Shown here: positions 13,636 through 20,254 of the stretch, piece after piece
Numbering within the stretch: the first letter of the stretch is position 1
How the letters are laid out: every line of letters starts with the position of its first letter
Assembly: GCA_019746355.1 (NCBI GenBank)
Contig: JAIESC010000053.1
Coordinates: 1 to 20,706, forward strand
Length of the DNA stretch: 20,706 nt
From: Xanthobacteraceae bacterium
GTDB taxonomy: Bacteria; Pseudomonadota; Alphaproteobacteria; Rhizobiales; Xanthobacteraceae
Direction of reading: 5' to 3'
Notes under the pieces: model-generated
What the model was told of the DNA's origin: nothing
Database searches by the model: none
Seen by the model: only the letters and a program-made list of their open reading frames with translations
Made by a program: the position numbers and the translations under genes

Positions 13636-13770
13636 CATTCCGGGGCGGCGCCATAAGCGCGTTTACGCGCGTCTTTGACGCGCTATGGCGCCGAGCCCGG
13701 AACCCAGAGCCGAGTAAATCCCTAATTGACTGGATTCCGGGCTCGCTCGCTTCGCGAGCGCCCCGGAATG
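13636..13770. repeat. Large modular palindromic repeat, copy R5
   Basis: The outer ends are CATTCCGGGGCG and CGCCCCGGAATG, and the inner arms are GAGCCCGGAACCCAG and CTGGATTCCGGGCTC. The left tip is a nested 29-nt palindrome (13656-13684), and the right tip is GCTCGCTTCGCGAGC. It ends 11 nt before the stop codon of the minus-strand SMP-30-like gene and lies upstream of tRNA-Pro. Confidence 0.88.
13656..13684 (+). repeat. 29-nt palindromic repeat, copy e (nested in R5)
   Basis: AGCGCGTTTACGCGCGTCTT followed by TGACGCGCT, flanked by complementary GGCGCCAT and ATGGCGCC, so the nested copy is itself the tip of a longer stem. Confidence 0.85.
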
Positions 13771-13781
13771 ACGGCGGTGGA

Positions 13782-14687
13782 TTACGGCGCTTTTTCCCAT
13801 TCCGCGGGGCTGAAACGAACGACGGCCCCCTCATAAGGCGGGCGCGTGTTCTGGAAGGCGCCGCCGGCGTAGAGGTTCCCGGCGCCGTCCCAGACCACGG
13901 TGTCGACGAACGGCATCGAGACCTTCAGCGTGCTCCGGTGCCGGCCGTCGCGGTCGAAGATGTGCACCCGCCCCTCGCCGTATTCGGCAACCGCCATGAG
14001 GCCAGGGCGCAGCGCGATGCCGTCCGGGCCGGCGAGCGGGAACGAATAAGTCCGGGCCGCCGGCACCTGCGCGAAGTCGATCAGCACCTTGCGCGCGGTG
14101 ACGCGGTGGCGGCCGTCGAGGGTGAAGGCGAGCACGCGGCGGGCGAGATGCTCGGAGAGATAAAGCGTGCGGGTCGCCGGATCGAAGTTGACGCCGTTGG
14201 CATAGCGGATCTGGCCGATGACCTCGGTCATCACGCCCATCGCGCTCAGGTGATAGACGCGGCCGGTCGCGGGCGCCGAGAGGTCGAAGATGCCGGCGTC
14301 CGAGAAGAACGCACCGCCCTGCCCGTCGCTCACCGCGGCGTTGGGATCCTGCAGGCGCGTGCCGTCCGGCGCGTTGGTGAAGCGGCGGCCGGTCGTGCCG
14401 CCCGCCGAGACCTCGACCATCGCGCGCCCGAGATGGCAGTCGACCACGAAGCCGGACGGCCCGAACGGCACGATCTGCGTCGGGCCGCAGCCGGGCAGAT
14501 TCCAGAACTCGCGCGTGCCGCCGTTCTCGACGACGGTGACGCGGTCGGCGCCCATCTCGGTGAAATAGAGCTTGCCGCCGTGCCAGAGCAGGCCTTCCGG
14601 GTAAGCGCCGGACGCCACCACCACGGGCTCCGCCGCCGCAGCCCCTGCGAGCAGCGCCAGAGCCAGCGCGATGGCAGGCGCTTTCAT
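13782..14687 (-). CDS. Exported SMP-30/gluconolactonase/LRE-like protein
   Basis: A 301-residue six-bladed beta-propeller protein of the SMP-30/gluconolactonase-like region family, probably periplasmic. The signal peptide is clear (hydrophobic 4-14, AAAA cleavage near 19). Candidate metal ligands in the expected order are Glu31 (YPEGLLW), Asn116 (QDPNAAVSD), Asn164 (RYANGVNF) and Asp222 (GPDGIAL). Members hydrolyse lactones or act as unassigned propellers. ATG 14687 overlaps the stop of the membrane-protein gene by 4 nt (ATGA), making it the last gene of a three-gene operon with the spermidine-synthase-like pair. Linking it to the same substrate as those genes is inference. Confidence 0.9.
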   Translation of the reverse strand: MKAPAIALALALLAGAAAAEPVVVASGAYPEGLLWHGGKLYFTEMGADRVTVVENGGTREFWNLPGCGPTQIVPFGPSGFVVDCHLGRAMVEVSAGGTTGRRFTNAPDGTRLQDPNAAVSDGQGGAFFSDAGIFDLSAPATGRVYHLSAMGVMTEVIGQIRYANGVNFDPATRTLYLSEHLARRVLAFTLDGRHRVTARKVLIDFAQVPAARTYSFPLAGPDGIALRPGLMAVAEYGEGRVHIFDRDGRHRSTLKVSMPFVDTVVWDGAGNLYAGGAFQNTRPPYEGAVVRFSPAEWEKAP

Positions 14688-15364
14688 GCGGACTTGCCGG
14701 TTTGTTGGCCGGTTTGTTGGCCGGTTTCTTGGCCGGTTTCTTGGCCGGTTTCGTCACCGCGCAGATAGCGGTCGGCGGCGACCATCACGAGGCCGCAGGC
14801 GATGGTGACGGCGGCAAACACCATGGTCAGCGCGCGCGAGCCATAGAGCGGCATCAGCGTGAACGTGGTGACGAGCGTGCCGAGCACGTTGCCGATGGTG
14901 GACACGCCATAGACATAGCTGACGATGCGTCCGCCGAACTTGACCGAGACGAGCAGGAGCCGCACCGCGAACGGGGTGAACACGCTCATCAAAGTGAGCG
15001 GCAGAAGCAGCAACATGGTCGCGCCGAAGATGATGCCGGCCATGCCGTCGCCGATCGCGTTGAGCGTCCAGGTGAACAGCGGATCGACCCAGAGCGGGAT
15101 GGTGAAGAGATAGACCCCGGCGGCCGCCAGCAGCGCGCCGCAGAGCTTTGGCGACATGGTGCGGTCGACCAGCGCGCCGCCGATCAGATAGCCCGCCATG
15201 AGCGCGACCAGCACCGTGGCGATGAGAGAGGCCCAGGTGTTGATGCCGCCGCCGAAGTACGGATAGAGGTAACGGCTCGCCAGCATCTCGAAGCCCATCA
15301 GGGCAAAGCCGAGAACCAGCGCCAGGCCCATCAACAGGGTTCCGCGCATGAAAGAGTGCTGCAT
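14684..15364 (-). CDS. Polytopic membrane protein, membrane half of fused MFS/spermidine-synthase family
   Basis: A 226-residue inner-membrane protein with about six transmembrane segments, matching the N-terminal membrane domain of 'fused MFS/spermidine synthase' proteins (GFEMLASRYLYPYFGGGINTW is followed by ASLIATVLVALMAGYLIGG). The start is set at ATG 15364, whose A overlaps the upstream stop (TGATG), giving translational coupling; in-frame extension to 15394 or a start at 15349 remain possible. The C-terminus is an unusual hydrophilic tail, TGQE/TGQQ repeated four times, encoded by 12-nt repeats (14697-14752). It follows the soluble spermidine-synthase-like gene, the reverse of the domain order in fused proteins. 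Function and cargo are unknown. Confidence 0.85.
   Translation of the reverse strand: MQHSFMRGTLLMGLALVLGFALMGFEMLASRYLYPYFGGGINTWASLIATVLVALMAGYLIGGALVDRTMSPKLCGALLAAAGVYLFTIPLWVDPLFTWTLNAIGDGMAGIIFGATMLLLLPLTLMSVFTPFAVRLLLVSVKFGGRIVSYVYGVSTIGNVLGTLVTTFTLMPLYGSRALTMVFAAVTIACGLVMVAADRYLRGDETGQETGQETGQQTGQQTGKSA
14697..14752 (-). repeat. In-frame 12-nt tandem repeat
   Basis: On the plus strand, CCGGTTTGTTGG occurs twice and CCGGTTTCTTGG twice, followed by CCGGTTTC. On the coding strand these give the Thr-Gly-Gln-Glu/Gln tail of the membrane protein. The array ends only about 10 nt upstream of the SMP-30-like start codon, so copy number would also change the leader of that gene. Confidence 0.95.
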
Positions 15365-16302
15365 CAGCGGGGCGCTTCCGTCTGTTCCTTCCACTTTTCG
15401 TTGTTCTTCTCGATCGCGCGCATGGTCTCCACCGGCGCGAAATCGTCAGTCAGGATCTTGCCGGCGGGGCGCGCCAGCACGCGCCGCTGGCCGGCCAGCG
15501 TGCGCAGGTCGTGGCGGAACTGGTAGCGCTCCTGCACCTTCGCGGCGCGCGCCAGGAGCTCGGGCTGGGGAAGCGACGGGCCTTCGTAGCCGACCGCGAC
15601 GACGTTGCCGCCGCCGTCATAGAGATCGACCGAGGGAAATACCGACCGCAGCGTCGCGGTCGCGGAATCGAACAGCATGGTCGAGGGCTCGATGTTCTGC
15701 ACCACCACGCCGCCCGGATTGAGCCGCGACTTGACCAGCGCATAGAACTCCCTGGTCAGCAGATGGAACGGCACGAACGGCCCGCGATAGGCGTCGATCA
15801 TGATGACGTCCCATTTCTCGCTGTCGCGCATCAGGTACGAGCGCCCATCGGAAACCACCGCGCGCATCGTCGCGGACTCGGTGAACTTGAAGTACTTCTT
15901 CGCGAGCGCGACCACGTCCTTGTCGATCTCGACCGCAAGGATCGCGGTGTCGGGCATCGTGCCCTTGAGATACGAGACGGTGCGGCCGCCGCCGAGCCCG
16001 ATCTCGACGATGCGCTCGGCCTTCGGCGGGTAGGCCACGCCGAGCGTCATGTAGCGGGTGTAATCGACGGTCAGCAGGCCCGGGTCCGAGAGCCGCATGC
16101 TGCTCTCGGTGTAGTAGCGCTTGTTGTGGCCGAACGTCATGGTGACGTTCTCTTTGTCACCGAAGATGAAGATGTTGTTGTAGATCGACTCGCGCGACTC
16201 AAGGAGGCCGCCCTCCTGGGCGACGGCGCGGACCACGGCCTGAAGCCCCCCCGCCGCCAGGACCACGGCGACGGCACAGCACATCACACGCCAACTTCGC
16301 AT
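15364..16302 (-). CDS. Spermidine-synthase-like protein with N-terminal signal/anchor
   Basis: A 312-residue SAM-fold protein of the spermidine synthase family. The nucleotide-binding motif VEIGLGGGRT (99-108), VEID (124-127), SDGRSYL (151-157) and IMIDAY (167-172) are present. In true aminopropyltransferases the last motif is D-x-x-D-P; here Asp170 is followed by A-Y-R-G-P, so the second Asp is absent and polyamine synthesis is doubtful. The ATG at 16302 follows GGGAGT at 5-6 nt. The first 29 residues (MRSWR, then a hydrophobic core to about 25, AVAQ) look like a signal peptide or N-in anchor, unusual for this normally cytosolic fold. It is coupled to the membrane-protein gene by TGATG. An in-frame upstream start at 16380 is possible but unsupported. 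Confidence 0.85.
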   Translation of the reverse strand: MRSWRVMCCAVAVVLAAGGLQAVVRAVAQEGGLLESRESIYNNIFIFGDKENVTMTFGHNKRYYTESSMRLSDPGLLTVDYTRYMTLGVAYPPKAERIVEIGLGGGRTVSYLKGTMPDTAILAVEIDKDVVALAKKYFKFTESATMRAVVSDGRSYLMRDSEKWDVIMIDAYRGPFVPFHLLTREFYALVKSRLNPGGVVVQNIEPSTMLFDSATATLRSVFPSVDLYDGGGNVVAVGYEGPSLPQPELLARAAKVQERYQFRHDLRTLAGQRRVLARPAGKILTDDFAPVETMRAIEKNNEKWKEQTEAPR

Positions 16303-16404
16303 CAAGGACTCCCGGCCGGTATGGCTGAAAAAGGTGGAGCGCGGCGGCACCTGCATAGGCGGGCGGGCCGGAAAAGACAACGAACCGGCCGGATCAAGCT
16401 TGCG

Positions 16405-16872
16405 TCATTGGCCCTTAAGGACGATCGCCGGATGGGACACCCGGTCGCCCGGGGCGATGCCGAGCTTGCGGGCGGTGCCGGCACGGACCTCGAGCACGTA
16501 GCGGACCCCGTCCCCACCGGGAATGAGCGCGGTCGACAGCGGCTTGGTGTTTGCGGCGATCCGGCGCACGCGGCCGTCCGCGCCGATGAACAGCATGTCG
16601 AGCGGCACGTAAGTGTTCTTCATCCACATGGTGACCGGCTGCACCGAGCCGAAATCGAACAGCATGCCGCGCCCGGCCGGCAGCGAGCGCCGGTGCATCA
16701 GGCCGCGATCGAGCTCCGGCCCGGTTTTGGCGAGCTCCACGGAAAAGGTTCGGGTTCCACCGGCCGTCGCGATCGTCAGGCTCTGCCGGCCGGCCGCATC
16801 GGCCGGCGCCGCCCCGCCCCAGGCGAGCCAGAGCGACAGAATTGCCGGAAAAAGGAGCCCAAAACGGCGCAT
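16405..16872 (-). CDS. DUF192 exported protein
   Basis: A 155-residue DUF192 protein with a signal peptide (MRRFG, hydrophobic to about 18, Ala-Asp-Ala near 26). The conserved core is intact: RGLMHRR (57-62), GMLFDFG (69-75), MWMKNTYVPLDMLF (82-95), IPGGDGVRYVLEV, and KLGIAPGDRV near the C-terminus. The family is widespread, probably periplasmic or surface-exposed, and of unknown function. The ATG at 16872 is chosen by the signal peptide; there is no good ribosome-binding site, and the ATG lies in one arm of a perfect 10-bp hairpin (16870-16894). It follows the double cold-shock gene by 49 nt, an arrangement I recall from other Hyphomicrobiales. Confidence 0.9.
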   Translation of the reverse strand: MRRFGLLFPAILSLWLAWGGAAPADAAGRQSLTIATAGGTRTFSVELAKTGPELDRGLMHRRSLPAGRGMLFDFGSVQPVTMWMKNTYVPLDMLFIGADGRVRRIAANTKPLSTALIPGGDGVRYVLEVRAGTARKLGIAPGDRVSHPAIVLKGQ

Positions 16873-16894
16873 CGCGCCAATTAATGGCGCGATG
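16870..16894 (-). promoter_or_regulatory. Perfect hairpin over the DUF192 start codon
   Basis: CATCGCGCCA (16870-16879) and TGGCGCGATG (16885-16894) form a 10-bp perfect stem with a 5-nt loop. On the minus-strand mRNA the DUF192 ATG is the last part of the 3' arm, and any ribosome-binding site would be inside the stem. This could limit translation of DUF192, or be a protein-binding dyad. Confidence 0.6.
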
Positions 16895-16921
16895 TCCGTC
16901 AGTTCAAGCGGGGGACCGGAT

Positions 16922-17515
16922 TTAGTGGGAGGCCGGGCCGTGCGGACCGCCATCGGGGCGGACCTCCGCGGCCATCATGCCCTTGGGCCCGGGCCCAAAC
17001 CGGACCAGCACGGTCTGGCCGGGCCGCAGCTCGGCGATGCCGAACCGCCGCAGCGTCTCCATGTGGACGAAGATGTCCGGGGTCCCCTCGCCGCGGGTGA
17101 GGAAGCCGAAGCCGCGCAGGCGATTGAACCACTTCACCACCGCCCGCTCGAGTCCGCTGGTCGGCGTGACCGTGACATGTGTCCGTGCCGGCGGCAGCGT
17201 CGACGGATGGATCGCCGTCGACTCGTCCATCGACAGGATGCGGAAGCACTGCAGGCCCTTCGGACGTTGCAGAACTTCGGCTACGATCCGCGCACCTTCA
17301 TACGCGGTCTGGAAGCCGTCGCGGCGCAGACACGTCACGTGCAGGAGAATGTCCGGCAGTCCGTTGTCCGGAACGATGAAGCCGTAGCCCTTCGAGACAT
17401 CGAACCACTTGATGACTCCGGAGAGCTCGATAATGGTTGCCGTCGAGTCGTCTCCGACGTCGCCGGTCGTTTGCGGGTCTAGCCCCAAACCTTTTGGAAT
17501 TCCGTCCGACGCCAT
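16922..17515 (-). CDS. Double cold-shock-domain protein (CspA family)
   Basis: A 197-residue protein with two OB-fold cold-shock domains. Domain 1 (about 31-97) has the RNA-binding motifs KGYGFIV (42-48) and DILLHV (55-60). Domain 2 (about 123-187) has RGFGFLT (134-140) and DIFVHM (147-152). A Thr/Pro-rich linker joins them. Such proteins bind single-stranded RNA or DNA and melt RNA structure in the cytoplasm. The ATG at 17515 is preferred as it gives the usual MASDG start; an in-frame GTG at 17593 lacks a ribosome-binding site. The gene is followed by DUF192, whose start lies in a hairpin, suggesting a possible regulatory link (inference). Two tandem CSDs are typical of alphaproteobacterial paralogues. 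Confidence 0.92.
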   Translation of the reverse strand: MASDGIPKGLGLDPQTTGDVGDDSTATIIELSGVIKWFDVSKGYGFIVPDNGLPDILLHVTCLRRDGFQTAYEGARIVAEVLQRPKGLQCFRILSMDESTAIHPSTLPPARTHVTVTPTSGLERAVVKWFNRLRGFGFLTRGEGTPDIFVHMETLRRFGIAELRPGQTVLVRFGPGPKGMMAAEVRPDGGPHGPASH

Positions 17516-17727
17516 GACGACGCTCGGTTGCCCCTGTTTCGTCTCTTGAGTGGACGCTTTCGCGAATCTCTTTGACAGGCGCAACAGTCGCACCCGCCAT
17601 AACGTTCCGCAACGTCATGTCGAGACGGTTGTGAAAAACACGGTGGATATCGCCCGAAAACAACAGTCCGTCCCGGCGGAGCGGACCGCACAAGACTGCT
17701 TGACCGGATTGGTTTTTTGGTCGCGTC

Positions 17728-17759
17728 TGCCGCGGCGAATCAGTTCGTAAGCCGCGGCA
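17728..17759. repeat. Inverted repeat between Sir2 and cold-shock genes
   Basis: TGCCGCGGC (17728-17736) and GCCGCGGCA (17751-17759) form a perfect 9-bp stem with a 14-nt loop, just 6 nt beyond the Sir2 stop codon. No U-run follows on the Sir2 strand, so it may be a dispersed repeat or a Rho-independent-like 3' end without a U-tract. The rest of 17516-17765 holds no gene; the csp promoter is presumably there but is not obvious. Confidence 0.7.
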
Positions 17760-17765
17760 AATGCT

Positions 17766-18530
17766 TTAGTGGGCGATGAAGGGCGAAAGTACGGCGCCAA
17801 TATCGTCATGCACCACGAGATCGGCGACGTCGTCGAACTCCGTTGCATCGCGATTGATGATGACGAGGCGTGCGCCTGCCCGTTTTGCCGCAAGCGGAAA
17901 TCCTGCGGCGGGCCAAACAACTAGCGACGAGCCGATGGCGAGGAACAGGTCGGCCTGCCCGGCCAGATCCTGGGCGCGGCGCATCGCATCCTCCGGCATC
18001 GACTGACCGAACGAGACGGTCGCGGTCTTGATATAGCCACTGCACTGCGGGCAATCGGGCGAACGACCGCCGGACGCGGTGAAACGCTCGCGGACCCAGG
18101 CCAATTCATAGCGTTTGGCGCATTCGAGGCAGGTCGCGTAGGTCGTGTTGCCGTGCAGCTCGACCACGTCGGTGGCGGAAAACCCCGAGACCTGATGGAG
18201 ATTATCGATGTTCTGGGTGATGATCCCGGGGACCTTGCCGGCCTTGTAGAGCGAGGCCAGCGCCCGGTGGCCGCGGCCCGGTTTTGCGCCGCCGAACTGG
18301 TCTTCCATCGCAAACCGTCGCCGCCAGCTTTCGTCCCGCGCCTCCTGGCTCGCCAGAAAGTCGCCGAACTCGATCGGACGCATCTTGGTCCAGATGCCGC
18401 CGGGCGAGCGGAAGTCGGGGATGCCGCACTCGGTCGAGATGCCCGCGCCGGTGAACGGCACCACCGCCTCGGCCGCTTCGATCATCGCCCGGAGCTTGCT
18501 GATGCCGGTCTCAAGATCGGATGCGATCAT
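17766..18530 (-). CDS. Sir2-family NAD-dependent protein deacylase
   Basis: A 254-residue sirtuin that removes acyl groups from lysines using NAD+. The NAD-binding GAGIS (28-32) and GIPDFRSPGGIW (36-47) are intact, as are QNIDNLH (106-112), catalytic His126 (ELHGN) and the zinc-ribbon Cys134, Cys137, Cys160 and Cys163. IGSSLVVWPAA (199-209) and INRDATEFDDVAD complete the Rossmann fold. The Tyr-x-x-Arg pair of desuccinylase-type CobB enzymes is not evident. The ATG at 18530 follows GGGGAAGG at good spacing; apparent coding to 18980 upstream is not sirtuin-like. It appears monocistronic. Confidence 0.94.
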   Translation of the reverse strand: MIASDLETGISKLRAMIEAAEAVVPFTGAGISTECGIPDFRSPGGIWTKMRPIEFGDFLASQEARDESWRRRFAMEDQFGGAKPGRGHRALASLYKAGKVPGIITQNIDNLHQVSGFSATDVVELHGNTTYATCLECAKRYELAWVRERFTASGGRSPDCPQCSGYIKTATVSFGQSMPEDAMRRAQDLAGQADLFLAIGSSLVVWPAAGFPLAAKRAGARLVIINRDATEFDDVADLVVHDDIGAVLSPFIAH

Positions 18531-18974
18531 CGGACTGCCTTCCCCGGCACCGCCGTGCCCTGCTCTCTTGTCACCGACGCTATCGTAGGACAGGCCGGCC
18601 CGGCACTTCCACCCCGGCCGAACTTGATGTCCTTGCGCTGCGCCCGACCGTCTCGCGCGCGATGTCCGACTCCGAAACGCCATGGATCGGACGCGCCTCG
18701 GACTCACCGGACTTGGTGACGCCACCACGCGCATTTTGTTCAAGCCTGCGGCGACCGTGAGGGCCGGCATCAAACGCTGATGCGGCTCGCGATACGCATG
18801 TCCCGCCGACGGAGCGCGTCTGCGGCAATATCTCAACAGCCAAGGCAAGGTTACGACGTGCAATGTCAGGTGCTTCACCGACTTGTAACTGCCGCTTCCC
18901 TTTCCTTGACTCATTGCTGTCACGAAAATCTGGGATGCAGCCGCCGGGCCGAAGTGCAGCACCTCTCGCGCCCG

Positions 18975-18994
18975 CCCCACCGCCAGCGGTGGGG
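18975..18994 (+). terminator. Strong hairpin, possible terminator
   Basis: CCCCACCGC (18975-18983) and GCGGTGGGG (18986-18994) are perfectly complementary and followed by CTTCGCTTTTG. A short T-rich run after a GC-rich stem resembles an intrinsic terminator for plus-strand transcription, but no plus-strand gene is recognised upstream. It may instead be part of a larger RNA fold. Confidence 0.4.
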
Positions 18995-19225
18995 CTTCGC
19001 TTTTGTGGGGCTGCGCACCTTCGGAACAATGGGCTCACAGATTCGTGACGGCCCTTGCAGCCGCCCGAGCGGCTCCCATGTGAAAAGGTGCGGAGCAAGC
19101 CCTCAGCCCCCCAGCCCCGCTTGCTTCGTAAGGCCCTGCCTTTCCCCCCAAGGCGGGGCCACACTTTATCGGGCAAGGTCTCAATGGCGCACGCGGGGGG
19201 CGCAAGAATTCTATCCTGAGACGGC

Positions 19226-19258
19226 AGGGTTACAGGTTCGATCCCTGTCGCCGGGCGC
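19226..19258 (+). other. Orphan tRNA-3'-end-like sequence
   Basis: ACAGG-TTCGATC-CCTGT forms a perfect 5-bp T-stem with a canonical 7-nt T-loop, followed by CGCCGGGC as an acceptor-like 3' strand. I find no matching 5' acceptor strand, D-arm or anticodon arm close upstream, and no CCA. It could be a tRNA remnant, an attachment-site scar, or the end of a tRNA-like RNA. Confidence 0.4.
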
Positions 19259-19388
19259 GCTTCGTTCCGGACGCAAGGGGTGGCCGCAGGTGCAACCTCG
19301 CCTGCCCTGCCCCCGACCGCGTTTTCCTGATATCCCGTTCGCCGGATGCCCTGAGAGGGTTTCTCAAGTTCTCAAGGGAGAAGCGAAG

Positions 19389-19847
19389 ATGCGGTTTCTG
19401 CACACCATGCTGCGCGTGCGCGATCTCGACAAAGCGTTGCACTTTTATTGCAACCTGCTCGGGCTGGAAGAAGTCCGCCGGCGGACCGACGAGAAAGCCA
19501 AGTTCACGCTGGTGTTTCTTGCCGCACCCGAGGATGCGCCGGCGGCCAAGAAGGCGCTGGCCGAAGGCCGCCGCGACGCGCCGATGGTGGAGCTCACCTA
19601 CAACTGGGACACCGAGGACTACGGCGAGGCGCGCTACTTCGGCCACCTCGCCTACGAGGTCGACGACATCTACGCGACCTGCGAAAAGCTGCAGAACGGC
19701 GGCGTGACCATCAACCGGCCGCCGCGCGACGGCAACATGGCGTTCGTCCGCTCGCCCGACCTGCATTCCATCGAATTGCTGCAACGGGGCAAGCCGCAAC
19801 CGCCGAAGGAACCCTGGGCGTCGATGCAGAACACCGGGCGGTGGTAG
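19389..19847 (+). CDS. gloA: Lactoylglutathione lyase (glyoxalase I)
   Basis: A 152-residue VOC enzyme that isomerises the methylglyoxal-glutathione hemithioacetal to S-lactoylglutathione. It closely resembles the E. coli GloA pattern: MRFLHTMLRVRDLDKALHFY at the start, VELTYNWDTEDYG (67-79), GHLAYEVDDI (85-94) and SIELLQRG at the end. The four metal ligands are His5, Glu68, His86 and Glu129. It has an insertion of about 12 residues (APEDAPAAKKALAEGRRDA) before the VELTYNW strand compared with E. coli. The ATG at 19389 follows AAGGGAGAAG at good distance. It stands alone, upstream of tRNA-Glu. Confidence 0.94.
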   Translation: MRFLHTMLRVRDLDKALHFYCNLLGLEEVRRRTDEKAKFTLVFLAAPEDAPAAKKALAEGRRDAPMVELTYNWDTEDYGEARYFGHLAYEVDDIYATCEKLQNGGVTINRPPRDGNMAFVRSPDLHSIELLQRGKPQPPKEPWASMQNTGRW

Positions 19848-19968
19848 GCGGCCCGCCCGGCCCGTTCCCCACCGGTTTTCCGCCTCCCGGACCGGCATCC
19901 GATGCTCTCGTTTGCCGGTCCGCCACAACGCCTTTATAGGTCTGTGCGCCGAGACCGGGCGCGGCCTC

Positions 19969-20044
19969 GTCCCCATCGTCTAGAGGCCCAGGACATCACC
20001 CTTTCACGGTGAAGACCGGGGTTCGAATCCCCGTGGGGACGCCA
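19969..20044 (+). tRNA. tRNA-Glu (UUC)
   Basis: It starts GTCCCCATCGTCTAGAGGCC. The anticodon arm is CACC-CTTTCAC-GGTG with anticodon TTC, the T-arm is CGGGGTTCGAATCCCCG, and the acceptor strand TGGGGAC is followed by G and an encoded CCA (20042-20044). All four stems pair. It decodes glutamate codons. Confidence 0.97.
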
Positions 20045-20171
20045 TCCTTGACTTCCACGACTGAAAGTCACCCAACAGCTTGAAAGGCAACGCGGTTTGC
20101 GGGGTTCGAAGCCGTTTTCCGGACCATACGCCAGACGGTCAGCAAGCGTGAGCCGCAGGACCAGTCTTTTG

Positions 20172-20208
20172 ATCCTTCGAGGGCGGCCTTCGGCCGCCGC
20201 CTCAGGAT
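20172..20208. repeat. REP-like palindromic repeat
   Basis: ATCCTTCGAGG at the left and CCTCAGGAT at the right enclose a GGCGGCC-TTC-GGCCGCC hairpin. This resembles a dispersed repeat common in Bradyrhizobium-like genomes. It lies in the 210-bp gap between tRNA-Glu and the acyltransferase stop; the rest of that gap shows no gene. Confidence 0.75.
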
Positions 20209-20254
20209 GACGGTTCGGGATTTCTGGTCATGAGGGCCAGCGGCCCTGACGCTC

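Larger units (their letters stand above)
18531..19388. other. 858-bp gene-free stretch with several hairpins
   Basis: No open frame here resembles a known protein. Visible structure: a 6-bp outer stem CCGAAG/CTTCGG (18949-18954, 19019-19024) enclosing a perfect 9-bp hairpin (18975-18994); an 11-bp hairpin (19132-19142, 19150-19160) with one G-T pair; and an orphan tRNA T-arm-like segment near 19231-19247. The Sir2 promoter should lie at the left end and the glyoxalase promoter at the right. A structured RNA or a decayed mobile insertion are both possible; neither is proven. Confidence 0.5.

Noticed and set aside
18580..19176. 198-residue open frame on the minus strand in the gene-free stretch
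   Set aside because: No motif is recognisable, the composition is very rich in Arg, Gly and Ser, and the frame runs through strong hairpins with no good ribosome-binding site.
18949..19258. tmRNA as an explanation of the T-arm-like sequence
   Set aside because: Alphaproteobacterial tmRNA is circularly permuted, with the coding piece downstream of the acceptor piece. No tag frame of the ANDN type or matching acceptor strand is visible downstream before the glyoxalase gene.
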